Source: Clavelina lepadiformis
Lineage: Eukaryota; Chordata; Ascidiacea; Aplousobranchia; Clavelinidae
Reading direction: 5' to 3'
Assembly (NCBI RefSeq): GCF_947623445.1
Contig: NC_135241.1
Span: 3,412,501 to 3,476,500 of the forward strand
Length of the DNA stretch: 64,000 bases
This document shows, piece by piece, positions 1 to 11,800 of the stretch; the stretch's first letter is position 1; every line of letters starts with the position of its first letter. Below the pieces are notes generated by a model, which saw only the letters and a list, made by a program, of their open reading frames with translations, did not search any database and was not told where the DNA came from. The position numbers and the translations under genes are program-made.

Positions 1-308
1 TTGCATTGAACCCTGAAGTGGTTGACACTTTATGGCAAGCTTTCCCAAAACACGGTGGTGCCCTAAGCGAACAGTTCCGAATCCTCCTTTACCAAGGATG
101 TTGTTGTCTTTATTGCAGAAAATCTCATCGACTTGAAACCTTTTTATAGACTTGTGGAGCTCGGATGCCTACAATGCAATTTACATTTGCTTTACTTTGG
201 GGTTGCTAGTTCCAAATTTAACACAAGCGTTACCTATTTGAAACAGTTTAACTCTGTAATTTAGCCAATATAAATATGTACAAATGCAAACTGATTTACC
301 TTTGCCAT
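1..308 (-). CDS. RIPK-like kinase-TPR family, N-terminal part (cut by window edge)
   Basis: Partial third member of the kinase-TPR family, reading leftwards out of the window. Exon 1 is 300-308 (start codon plus two codons, MAK) and ends at a gtaaat donor. Exon 2 starts at 168 after an acceptor AG and continues to base 1. It encodes a glycine-rich ATP loop (LGKGGFGTVRLGHH) and the ATP-binding lysine of the motif LAIKC. The same layout, a 9-nt first coding exon followed by a phase-0 intron and the P-loop exon, occurs in the two complete copies at 5338 and 12351, which is why I chose this start. The frame is open throughout the visible part. The rest of the catalytic domain and any TPR part lie outside the window, so whether this copy is functional is unknown. 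Confidence 0.72.
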
Positions 309-1625
309 AATCCGATTTTACAATTCTCTTTCGTAGGCAAGATAATCTAAACAACTTACGTACGGAATACTTAAAATCTTAGCTTCGTTTTTACAAGTAG
401 TTCTTGGTCTTTGTTGCTTTTTCTCGCTCCAGCTATACATTTGTTTTCACTACTCAAATTACTAGCGGATTCCTGTGGGGTCAGCTGATAGTTGTCAAGC
501 GTGGTCTTTGTTCAGACAAAACCAGCAAACAAAAGCATTTAAATATTCAACAAAACAATTCCAGCGCTTTAAACAGCTGCAGTGCAAAGCTATTGTTAAA
601 CATTAACCAGTCGTAAGCTAATGGTCGCACCAAAGTGTTTAAAAGTTTTCTTCTGCATAAAGCTTTTTAAGTCGACTTTAAAATTGCAATAGTGGATGGA
701 CAAAGAGTTTGAACGGTAAAATCGTCCTCGCAGTTTTCATTAAATTTGATAAGGGAAAATATTGTATTTTGTACATTCCTTCCCGCTACTGTATTTCTCT
801 GTCTTTGCCTTGTTTTGGTTATACTTGTGTAACTTATACATTTTAAAGTTCCTATATTGCGTCGCTACATCCATAAAACAGCCTTATGTCACTAAGATTT
901 GTAGACGAATCAAAATCTTGTTCTTCGTTTGATTGCTTTTGTTTTTACCGTGTGAGGCAGAAACTCAGCTTCAGCATCTAGCCGTGTGATATCTATGGAG
1001 CTTAGTAGCGCTTGACGAGCATCACGTGACTTGTTTTATGGCATTTAAAGCCCGAACGAACAAAGGCGAGAAAAGTGCTTACAAGTCTATTTTTGTTTTG
1101 TTTATTTTATCTATCCTTTTATTTTCCTATACTGGACAGGAATGGCATGTAGAAATGCGAGATGAAGGGGCTGGCGTGTTTACTTCAATCATTTTGCCGA
1201 AATATCATTGATTTTTGGGCTATACTTTAAATGGAAAAGAAATTTCTCAACCAACTTTAAAAAGTTAGTTGAGATTTAAGAAAATCAGATCGATCTAGCG
1301 ATAGTCAAAGTAAAACGTATTAAACAAATTTTATGGTGTAGATGTTTTATTAGTTAAGCTTTTACTATTACAGACTTAGGTAAAATATGTATTAAAATAC
1401 ATGTATTACGTATAAAATACATAGATTACGTAAGAAAATTCGACATTTGATAAGGACGATGCATAAAATACATTTGATTACATAGATGACCAGTGTCTCA
1501 CAAGTTTTCCGCAAATCATCAATACGTTGATGACATGGCGATCTGCCATAATACTATATCGATAAAAACATTCCGAAATAGTAAAAAGTATAAACAGTAA
1601 AAATATCGATAAAGGCAAGTCAGGT

Positions 1626-1690
1626 CTTATTCCTTATCACCACCAAGCGGTCAGTATTTCTAGTTACGTTATCATGCAAGGCTCACAGTT
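1626..1690 (+). pseudogene. Fossil of the last kinase-TPR exon (copy 1)
   Basis: Reads LSPPSGQYF then a stop in the frame that corresponds to ISPPSDQCYNICYQ, encoded at about 15121-15160 in the intact gene. The base-level match around the ccaccaag block is clear, and similarity fades on both sides. It is a short, stop-interrupted relic of the TPR exon and shows that further copies once existed here. Confidence 0.5.
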
Positions 1691-2089
1691 AAAGAATTAT
1701 ATCTAATTGCTTTCTAAATATTATGCTTGAGTGATTATGCAAGTTTTCCAATTGTAGATGGAAATGTAATTTTTTAATTCTTTGCGATGAAGTAGAAAAT
1801 CTGAGGGGTCATAAAACGTTTCAATGCCGCTTTCTTCGCATCGTTTCTGACATTTTACTCCAGAATATTTATTTATTTGACATTTATGCGATTTTCTAAC
1901 TTTGTTCTGTTAAAGTTTATTTTAAATGTTACAGAGAAAATATTTCATTGTCTTCAAACAGCAGTTTTTTTCTGGTTTTCAACTTGAATACGTTTCTGCA
2001 TGAGTACTTTAACAACTTTGCGAGTTGTTTTGAGTCTGGAGCAAGATGTTGATTGAATCAAGTTATGTGGAACATTTATGGATTCCATA

Positions 2090-2152
2090 TCATTTATGAC
2101 TCCATATCACCACCAACTGATTAGTATTATCAGTTATTTTATCAAACAAACC
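2090..2152 (+). pseudogene. Fossil of the last kinase-TPR exon (copy 2)
   Basis: Reads ISPPTD, a stop, then YYQLFYQ, aligning with ISPPSDQCYNICYQ of the intact gene near 15121-15160. The leading bases (ccatatcaccacca) match that gene exactly. Same kind of relic as the copy about 470 bases to the left and in the same orientation. Confidence 0.5.
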
Positions 2153-3409
2153 GGTTAGACCCAGGCGTCTGTTTTAAAAGAAATTAAATAAGGTCAATTC
2201 TTGCCTGTTAAAACCATTGACCATTGACCTTTGACCTGTTAAAATTTTCGCAAACGATGATTTCTAAAGGAGTTGCTCCAACGCGTTGGGGTAACGTTAA
2301 GGGAGATATAATATGCACAAAAGTGTGCTAATAACTGGAACAAAATTTAAGCTGACTTTTTATTACTTCCACAAGAATATCCCTGAGAAACCTTCGTATT
2401 TTGCTGTGGTTTTGTCGCGCGTCGGTTTTGGAAGGATGCTGCAATTATGACGTCTTGTTTTTTTGCAAGTCACTCAATGTAAAAACCGTTTGGTGTTCAC
2501 ACTCAACTTGGCTAATTTGTTCTGCATCTTACCTTGCGACAAATGTAAACAATATAGTTTAATCGAACTTTAATCTGTATAGAAAAGGTGAAACAAAATG
2601 ACATCTAGTTACGCAAACATTTCGTAAGTGTAAGTTGCACGGAATAGATTAGGAAACACAAATGCACAGCAATGATAATCTACAGAAATAGAGTGACGCT
2701 ATCGGTAAGTTTACATAAAAAATTATGGTCTTTAGCGTAAGAGCAACGCAAAAAGTATTATGTTGAGAGTAACATAAACACATAAGGTGATATAAATAAA
2801 GTGAAAGATTATGTAACAGCTTTCATCTTTAAAGTTACGTAATTTCTACATAAGCCGTCACAAAGAACAACGGTCCTCAATTCCACTTGCAATTTGCACA
2901 CATTCAACAAATAAATCTCAATTTAAAACCTCCTAACAACAATAGCTGGTATACACCGTTCTTTAGCGTCTGTGCAAAATATTGACAAAAGAAACAAAAA
3001 AAGCAGACATGAGGTTGCACCATCAGAGCAGGTATTTTGGATGATACTATAATCAAACAAAATAATAAAACAACATTTTGCACGTTGCACATAACCTTTT
3101 AACTAAGCTAAGGTATAAGACAATGTTAGTTACATTCTGACAGAACAGTTTGCATCCCCGAAAGTCTATAACTTAGTCAGTGACGTAGTGAGTATTAGTC
3201 ACGCATCACCATAGGTTGTGCGAGCTCCCTCAATTGAGAACCGTTGGCCTGTAAGGCTAAGACGTACGACTGCGCAATATACGTGCTGCTTGCTACTAGT
3301 AATATATTAAAATCGAAAATGAGCATTTGGCAATTAATAGTTTTCATGCCGGTATGCTGACAAGTCGAAAGCGGGAATATGCTCCATAAAAGTCATTGAA
3401 TGACAGTAT

Positions 3410-3969
3410 TTAAATGCTTATACCTCCAAAAATCACATGACGGATGAGCTTTTCAGTTAGGTTAAAAGCATCATCAACATTGTCGTAGCTCAAAGCGTTG
3501 GTAACATGTTGTACAATGACTGAATGCGAATGCTGTTTTTCTATAGCTTTTGGAGTTTCTCTCGCATCACTATCATCGGAGGCCAATGGATGGATCTCAA
3601 TGGATCTCAAACCACACACTTAACTTAGATTCTCTCAAGTTGGGTGGTAATGTTCAGGTCTTCGCTTGTATTTTCGTAACCACTTTTAATCAGAGCTATG
3701 TCTGCCAGTAAACGATCGTGGTCAAGCAGAACAATTCCAAATCCTCCTTTACCAAGGATGTAACTTTCAACATCGCAAAATAATTCCTCTACATTGAAAC
3801 GTTTAATATTTTCTACATCTGGTAATCAGGCAGGGTGCAAAATCGCAAATCCAGTTAACAGTTTATCATCTCTGTCGTAAAAATCTTTTCTGTTTTGACA
3901 TTAGAAACCTTTTTGCATCCAGATAGTTTAAAATCTGATCAACTACTACCTGAAACTTACCTCTTTCAT
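3410..3969 (-). pseudogene. Decayed kinase-TPR copy: N-lobe fused to C-lobe tail
   Basis: Minus-strand relic of the kinase family. A first exon like that of the intact genes survives at 3961-3969 (MKE, gtaagt donor). The P-loop exon is readable at about 3815-3650 (ILGKGGFGIVLLDHD), but no acceptor in the matching phase is present ahead of it. Immediately after the lysine region the frame runs into SEDLNITTQLERI, the counterpart of SEDLKITTLFESI from far down the C-lobe of the gene at 5338. The intron and most of the catalytic domain are therefore missing. A stop follows, and in another frame at 3619-3410 a diverged tail (VIVQHVTNALSYDNVDDAF) matches TLAQHVANVLPHVEIREVL. It lacks the catalytic loop and DFG motif, so no kinase activity is expected. 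Confidence 0.72.
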
Positions 3970-4745
3970 TGCTATTAGAGCAAAATTATGTCTTGTCTTA
4001 TTAGAAGTCAAAGCAATCTGTCTTTGGCTTTTTACCTTGAAAATATACACAGTTCAGTCGAAGGCAGGTTCTAAAAGAGATATTGCCTGGTGTATAGTGA
4101 TTATTTTTTGCTATATGTTCATATTAGTGCTGTCAAAAAAAAAGAACAAAGTGTTTACAGTGAGAAATTGTTAATGATAAACCCGTTCCATTTTCGTTTC
4201 AATTTGTAAGTAGTCAAGGTTTGTTGTTTTTAGATTATGTTCTCTGTTTTAATCTTTTAAAGGTAATAATGTTTTCTTTTCAACAAACCTTGTTCAGGAG
4301 AAAACAGTTGTTCCATAGCTATAGCAAGATCTTGAAACTCAAAAACTCTTTTAAAAAGATGTAAAACTGTAAAATGTCTGCCGTTTTATGCCCACATTGT
4401 ATTGCCTACAAGTATTTGTAATTAAACAGGTGCTTTACAAACAATTAAACTGGCCCAATCTTGCCCCGTGACAAATGCCAACAAGGTTTTGTTTAATAAT
4501 AATTAATCGCTGAGCAAGCGATGACCTACGTCTCTAATTGTCATTGCGCACCACCGCTCATATTGATTGTGCAGCGCTGGTATGTTTACTCCTAATAACT
4601 ATCGCTTTTCTATGTTTTGGCGCCATGCTATAGCAGTGGTTGCGTTTTCTATTTTGTTGCATTCTCACGGTAGATTTCCTTAAACGTTCTTAATAGTTCC
4701 TAAACGTAGAACTGCAGTGTTAGAACTCACGACGATATATTTAGT

Positions 4746-4975
4746 ATGGTAGTTGATCAACTGAGTGACAGTTCATTTGAGTGACACATTGGTAAGTACT
4801 GTTCAAACTACAGTAATGGGTTAGAGTTAGGGTTAGGGTGAGGGTTAGAGTTAGGGTTAGGGTTAGTGTTAGGGTTAGGGTTAATTATGTCACTCGAATG
4901 AATAATTTATGTCATAATTATGTCACTCAAATACTGTCACTCAAATGAACTGTCACTCAGATGATATACAACCAT
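4746..4975. mobile_element. Short inverted-repeat element carrying telomere-like repeats
   Basis: A 230-bp MITE-like element. The ends are imperfect inverted repeats of about 40 bp, both reading atggt...ctgagtgacagttcattt... inward. The 5-bp word ttagt flanks it at 4741-4745 and 4976-4980 and is the likely target-site duplication. The interior (4818-4883) is a run of TTAGGG, TTAGAG and TTAGTG units resembling telomeric repeat. No coding capacity, so it would depend on a transposase supplied elsewhere; family not assigned. Confidence 0.65.
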
Positions 4976-5262
4976 TTAGTATCTCACTGTTTTTCTTGAA
5001 CGTCTTCAATGTTTCTGACTGGATGTTTTTTCTTCGGACTTTGCACCAAACATTGTTGGCAGAGCCTTTAATTATATGCTTGCCCTGCTAGCAGTTAAAC
5101 GCTAGCGCTAACGCTATGCAGTAAAAACAATATTGTGTGTGAACTAGTGAATTCAGAAGATTTCAAACAAAAAAACGATTAAATCAGGAAAATTAGATAT
5201 TTGATGCTAATTAATTGTTCAGGGGCAAGTCAAGAACTAAATTTGGAAACTGAAGAAATTAG

Positions 5263-5295
5263 TTATTTTTATTTTTATTTTCTCATTCTGCTCAG
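5263..5295 (+). promoter_or_regulatory. Pyrimidine-rich acceptor-like site upstream of the start
   Basis: A long T/C-rich tract ends in an AG at 5295, 42 bases before the start codon at 5338. No coding exon is visible upstream. It may be the acceptor of a 5' UTR intron or a spliced-leader trans-splice site, a process known in ascidians. Sequence alone cannot separate the two. Confidence 0.3.
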
Positions 5296-5337
5296 GATTA
5301 TATGCTTCTCTGACTTTCAAAATAAATGTGAACTACA

Positions 5338-8300
5338 ATGACCGAAGTAAGTTTCGAGATAATGTGTTATGCAGGCCTAGAATATGCGTTGGTGTTGTTG
5401 TTAAACGCTACTAAGTTAGATCTTCTGTTAAAGCGGGGAAAATTGAAGCAAATTTCTTGTGTTTTACAGAGGGAACCTGCAAGCATAAAATACTTTGTCG
5501 CCAAAGAGATATTATGTAATTTGACAAACAATGTTCTTGGTCGCGGAGGATTTGGAACTGTTCGGCTTGGCCATCATCAAATCTTGGGCAGGCTAGCTGT
5601 CAAATGCACGAATCTAGAAGGTTCTCCGGATGACCTTAAAAGGAATAAAGATCAGTGAGTACTTTTGACTGCTATAGTTTAAGTTAAAGAGATGGTGTGG
5701 TTCCTTGGCCAAAACCCTAGCTCTAGTTTTGACGTTGCTTATTTTCATTGTAGTAAATCACGCCCATCCGACAAATTTAGTTTTTAGAAGTGAGCATAAA
5801 ATGTATTATAGCTTGTAGGCTATTATAAGAGCTTGTATACAAGCTTATGAGCTTGTATTTGGCTTTCTCTGGCGTGTTTGGCTGTCGCGTCACCCACGGA
5901 TATGGGTTGTACAGTTATTTAAATTGTTTTTCAAGGATACTAAGAGAGATAAAGATGATGATCTTAGCAAGACACAAGCACGTAGTTGACGTGCATGGCG
6001 TGATTGATGAAGAGAAATTCATCGGTCTTGTTATGGAGCATATGCCAGCAGGATCATTTTATGATTTTATTTTTAACAAGAAACTTCCATCCCTACCCAT
6101 GCCTCTTCTTCTTCGCATGAACTATGAATCCTCGGATGGCATCACCTATCTTCATAAACTACTTAAAGATCGTCGCATCGCTCATGGAGATCTTAAACCA
6201 CAGAACATATTACTTACCGCTGATCTTCATTGTAAAGTTGCTGATTTTGGTGGAGCTGCTTTCTCTCAAAACACCATTTCTTATGGCACACCTACTGCTC
6301 CTGACAAGCCTGGGGAAGGAAAAGAATACACTTGGGTTTTTACGGCCCCAGAAAGACTAAACGGAGATTGTAATCGTTTGACCACTTCCATGGATGTTTA
6401 TAGCTTTGGAGTGATCCTCTTCATGTCAGTGGCGCGAAAGTATCCTGAACTTCCTCGAATAGTGATGAAGGTTCTAAATTCTGAAAACCCATTTGAAGAT
6501 GACTTTGATTTGTTTAAAAAAGGTCTTGAAGAAAATAGTGAAGATCTAAAAATTACCACTCTCTTTGAGAGCATTATGGTAAAATCTGTGGATAAAGATC
6601 CATCAAAACGACCGCCAATGATCAGAATACGAGATCAACTTCAAGACCAGTTGAAACAAATAAAGCTCACAACGTTAGCACAGCACGTTGCTAATGTCTT
6701 ACCTCATGTTGAAATAAGAGAGGTTTTGTTAAACAAAAATGATTGCAGACCCATCAATGAGTTGTATTCGAAAAGTAAGTTAATATTGTTAATAAAGTTA
6801 ATATGAATAATAAGTTATTAAAACTTATCAACTTATTCAAACTTATTAAAATAAGTTAATAACTTAATATAGGTCGTTTGTCATCGGTGTGTACTCATAA
6901 TGATTTAAGGTCAAGTGTTTTTGTGTTATTTTCTTGTAGCCAAACCACGGCTTTCAACAGCATCACGTGGAGAAAATGAAAACGTTAATGCTGATAACTT
7001 TTCCAGTAAAAATGTGAACGTTGTTCGAAAAGAAGAAGACGGAATTGATTCAGGTCAGTTTGAGGGGTTGTGTTTTATGAACAAACATGTGACTGCAACA
7101 GGTTTGGACCAAACAAGGATAGCGCAGCAGTTTGGTATGTACAAAAACTTGTAGGCTTAGCTATTGATGCTATTTTGAATATGTTGCAGGTTATAGCACT
7201 ATCCTTGTAAAAATGCAAACTGTCAAAGGCAAACTTGTCGAAAATGGCACTGACGACGCGAATTCGCAAGCCGATAAACTATTCGCTCTTATCAAATCAA
7301 ATTCACTCTCACACGATCAAGCATTGCGTGTGGCTTATGACATCATCAAACTCACAAAAGGTTTCCCAAAAGAAAAGTTTTCCTGCACAATAATAAAACT
7401 TCTTGAAAGTGTGAGTCTCATATTCAAGTGGATAGAAAAACCTTGCGATAAACTTAAACTCATAATTGAATGTATTTTGAGAGCAAACGTGTGTGTAGCC
7501 AATTTTGTTATGAATTTGAAGATGAAAGAGAAAATTTGTGAAAAGGTTATTAGTTATTTGATTGATGTTCGAGAAGTGATTGATATGTCTGGGTGTGATG
7601 ATGACAGGCTTGTTGTGAAAACGAAAGCGTTTCGTTGGCTGTGTTTGGGATTGTGCTACAGACAACTCAAAAACAACGATCAAGCTCTCAATGTAAATAT
7701 CAAAGCTGTCAGTGCTTTGGAATCAGTGTTTGGCAGCGATTGCAATAAGTTGTCAGTTTATGCATCCTGCTGTAATAACTTGGCGGCTGATTACCAAATC
7801 AAGGGCAAACCAGGGAAACAGCTTGAATACTTTTTAAAGTCTCACTATGCTAAGCGGGAAACAACGGATTACGAAGATGAAGAGAAATGGAGAAGGGATC
7901 AGTTCATAACTTTGTCAAGTAAAAATGAAATTGATTTGCATCGTAAATTTTTTTCGTTGCTCCACAGTTTACATTGATCATTTACATTAAAATGGCATTA
8001 ATTTTAAAATATTTTTTGCAGATGTATGTTATATGTACGAAAACTACACAGAGTTGTCCAAGCGTAAAGCGCCAGAGATTCTAGATTATCTTCTTCAAGC
8101 ATCCCAACATCTTACAGGCTGGGCACTCTTTCAGAATGAAATGATGGCTTTGCGTTTTGCTCTTATAATGAAAAGAAAACCGCTCCAAATCGAGTTTTGC
8201 AAAAAAGTGGTTCATAAGTCCTCCACCTTGTCTGCACCCTCTGACCGGTATTTTGATCTTTGCTATCAGGCCAAGTGCATAGTAAAAAGTCTTCTAAGTG

Positions 8301-8884
8301 AGAAATTGCATGAATTAGCATCTTCATTATTACAATGTGCAATACAATGGTGTAAGCACATCCCTGAAGTAGACCTGCTACACAAGACGTACGACGACCT
8401 CAGTCGTATTGTTTGCGAGTCTTCATGTCCACCTAAGCAGCTCGCTTTGATTTCAACCGGCTTTGTTGATGAAATTGTCAATGACATCACAAGGTTTCAG
8501 TGTCACGACAAGCTCGATAATTTGAAAGCCCTTGGTCGAGTTCTTGAAAGATTTACACGACCTAACAGAAGGACCAGGAACTACAGACAAGATTTAGTAT
8601 CAGCTGTGGACCTCATGCGACGTTATGCACGTGAAACGTTGGGTCACTCGCCACAGCAGAGAAACAGAAAAGGAGAAGTTCAGTATCAAATTGCTCTTTG
8701 TCAAAATAACCTTGGAAATGTTAAACTTGCAAAAGAAGCACTCCTTCAAGCTGTTGAAATCTTGCAAAGCGTCCCAGTTACACACCGGAATGAAGACATC
8801 ATTAACAAATGTTTGCAGAAAATCATAGAACTGAATGAGAACAATCCAGAAGAGGAGGAGGAGAAAAAATGTCGGATTTCGTGA
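5338..8884 (+). CDS. RIPK-like protein kinase with C-terminal TPR-type domain, copy A
   Basis: Six coding exons: 5338-5346, 5470-5654, 5936-6774, 6940-7053, 7190-7918, 8022-8884. They sum to 912 codons plus stop with consistent phases. Residues 20-300 form a protein kinase domain of the TKL/RIPK type: G-loop GRGGFG (27-32), Lys48, alpha-C Glu near 69, catalytic HGDLKPQN with Asp150, DFG at 168-170, APE at 202-204, and DVYSFGVILF. All key catalytic residues are present. A short acidic and Ser-rich linker exon follows. The two last exons (about 530 residues) are helical and TPR-like, for example around QNNLGNVKLAKEALLQAVEI. Likely a cytoplasmic signalling kinase; substrate and pathway unknown. 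The first 340 bp of exon 3 are almost identical to copy C (12351-15753). An ATTAAA lies at 8959. An open frame through 5347-5469 is intron read-through, not coding. Confidence 0.85.
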
Positions 8885-11800
8885 GCATTTTTATCATTTC
8901 TATCGCAGTACATTGTCATCAATGAATAACTTATTATTCTTTTATTATTCTTTTTTCTATTAAAAGCTGCACCGCATGCATACCAACAATTTGTTTGATT
9001 ACGTTGTGTGCCAAATTAACTAATATAGCCTATACTTACTATTTGTCAGATAAAAAACCTACACCGCCGTAATCCCGTTACTAACTATCAAATATTAACC
9101 AAAACTTGTGTTCCTACACAGCAGAGCTTATTCATTGTTTGCAAACTGATAATATCGATTACGTTTCCATCAGTATATGTTAAGTGCAATATAAGCAAAA
9201 CAAATATTTATGCGTGGTATGTGGTCTGTAAAATTTACGTATTAATTTGTCCATATTGTGCTTTTTTCCTTATGAATTATGTAATTTGATAAAAATCTTA
9301 CTGTAATTATATTGTATGTCATTATGTAATTGATTTCGTGACAATGATATAAACCACAGATTACAGATTAGTTACAGCTTATGATTAGTTAACGTCAAAA
9401 CGTCTGTTAAAAACTATGTTGACGACGTTCAAAAAGTATGGTATTTGTCATCTTTATACGCCAGCGTGACCAAAAACGCGTGAAATAAAAAAATGTTCTC
9501 AAAATAGTTTTAAAGCACGATAATTGCTTAAGTTTATCAATTAATTTTGTATATGTTTGCCCTCAATCAACATTTTATAGAAAAAATTTGATTATGAAAT
9601 GCTGTTTATGCATCAACAAGTGTATATAGTCTAAACCTAGGTCTTCTGTTATATCATAACCTTTAATTTCATGAACACGGCGCCTTATATTTAGGATCTT
9701 ACAAAGGGTCACATAAACAAAAACAGAAAATTGCTCAGGCATACTGTATACATATACAGTACACTATAAAGCTAGTGTAGCGATATTTACTTCAAGTATG
9801 TTTAAATTCTGTGTTTTTTGATCGCGATTTTTATGTTTACTGTAAACTGAAATTTATGAAATGAAAATATTTCCGAATCTTGTGTAGTGACCTGTAGTAA
9901 TCTCGTTCCACTGCTATTCAAAAGGTTGCTAATTACACCACAAAGCATATCGTTGATTAAAAATTCTTCTACATATGTCCTGCAATCTTATACCAGGTCG
10001 TCGTATATAGCGAGATCGCATGAGTCAATATTTTTAAGTAATACAACTATATATTTAAGAGAGTGACAATTTCACCGTCTGTAGGTCACGCAGCCTGTTG
10101 TTAAAGATAGGTGGTTAGGTTAGGAGAATAATGCAAAAAGTTGATTATAGCCACTGGATTTAAGGTTTTACAAGAGTTAGATGTAGGTTAGAAGGTAGAT
10201 TTCAGTTAAGTTTAGGTTACTATGTCATAACATACAAGCTAGACAGAGTTACACGATTTTTACCGGTGAAGTAATGACAACCTGTATTTAATGACTTCGG
10301 CACGCGGCATGAAATTACTCACAAAAAGACATTGTATTAAATATTTTGATTTCATTTCATTCAGATTTTACAATGTGCGACGCCAATAAACCGTCAGAGA
10401 GATTGGAGCAGAGCAAAAAAAGAGAACAATTAGTAAATCGCGAATACACAATTTATAATTGTTACGCAATGTTTAGGTTGTTTATTTAACTAAATTTCTA
10501 GAACCTAGGAAAATGAAGGAGCCGCTTCAAATTAGCGCCAAATTCACAATCGCAGGATGAAAACTATACCGCACATCTCGCAAAAGATCATCGGTTTTAA
10601 ATGTACAATAGCACTGTAACTTGACTACAGTAATCGTACGCTCCAGTGGTTGTGATATTTGTAATTGTTTTCTGCAAATATCGTAGTGCGTTTGATGAAA
10701 TGAATGTCACAAAACCCTAGTAACAGTTGCTTCAACATTACTGATATCTTCTGCGCTTATTTATACTTTAGCACGTATCCATTAAGTCAGTTGATGTGCA
10801 ACTTTTTCTCATTGTTTAAACTTAGGAATGACAAAAGTTACAGCAAATTTTTTTGCAGAAATTTGATTTATAGGCAATTGTGTTGGGTTACTGGCTCACT
10901 CTCGTAAACGCGCGTTCAGCGTTTATTAATATTGCGCAGAAATAGCGTAATCATGTAGTTGGGGTGCAGTGCATAAATATATATGATACCGTGTACCTGG
11001 TGCATTACGTTGCCAGCTTACGATCTTCTTCTCGACTTTACGAGGTAAAAATAGTAGCTTTTATAGATGCAAGGTTGTATATTTGCTGGTAACTTATACT
11101 TCTAACGTTGCTTGGTTGTAAAGAACACATGGCCACAAAAACCGTTTTCAGTCTTCTCAAAAAAAAAACAACTGGCATCAACGGCAATGGTTTGGCGGCT
11201 CTAGCTGGTGGCTGTTATTTTTTGCCATGTCACTTGGTTGGTTCTTTGCTTACTTCAAAGGTATTGTATTAATGAAAGTCATATTAAGTGCAGTGTTTAA
11301 ATTAACCACCTGGAAATTAGCAATAATCTTGAAGCACTGACGAATTTTGCTTGGTAACAGCAACATGCTCGACACTGCGATTGCTGACATTACCCATAAC
11401 TTTGTTGGCCACTTGCTGTCAGCACTGAGCCGTTTATCCGAGCACTGAAAATGGGCGTAAATTCGCCTGTATTGATTTCTATACCCGTAGCTTGGTTGTT
11501 TTGCTCTCAATACATTCCTTGTCTTTACTCAGATTACAGCAGGATTCCGCGGTTAAAGGCCAGATAACACAAGCTTGCTTATTTATGACTAGCGTTATAT
11601 GCCGACAATTTAAATTGCCAATAAAAGTTGTTGCTGGGCTGCTGCATGAATAGAAAACAAACTTTTTTTCTGCAAGACGTCTTGCGTATAGTTTGCATAT
11701 ACACGTTAAGATACCTAATTAATTGCATCTTACGCGGTGATTTATTGCATGTATGAAAACCAAACATTGCGCTCTGTATTTATAGAAGTATGTGCTATGA

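Larger units (their letters stand above)
309..3409. other. Spacer with little coding signal
   Basis: AT-rich stretch with no convincing gene. Short open frames are present but lack splice context and protein-like composition. The only recognised content is two decayed pieces of a kinase-TPR family exon at about 1.63 and 2.1 kb, listed separately. Confidence 0.6.
3970..5337. other. Spacer before the first complete kinase-TPR gene
   Basis: No gene recognised. Contains the TTAGGG-bearing inverted-repeat element at 4746-4975 and, at 5263-5295, a pyrimidine-rich acceptor-like site just upstream of the next gene. Confidence 0.6.

Noticed and set aside
404-616. 70-codon + strand frame near the left edge
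   Set aside because: Starts with a low-complexity hydrophobic stretch, has no paralogue among the kinase-TPR genes, and no splice context.
4818-4883. True telomere end
   Set aside because: The TTAGGG-like run is short, degenerate, and enclosed by inverted repeats with genes on both sides.
5347-5469. Open reading through the first intron of kinase copy A, giving a longer N-terminus
   Set aside because: A gtaagt donor and an acag acceptor flank it in phase 0, and the paralogue at 12351 has the same intron with a closed frame, so it is intron read-through.
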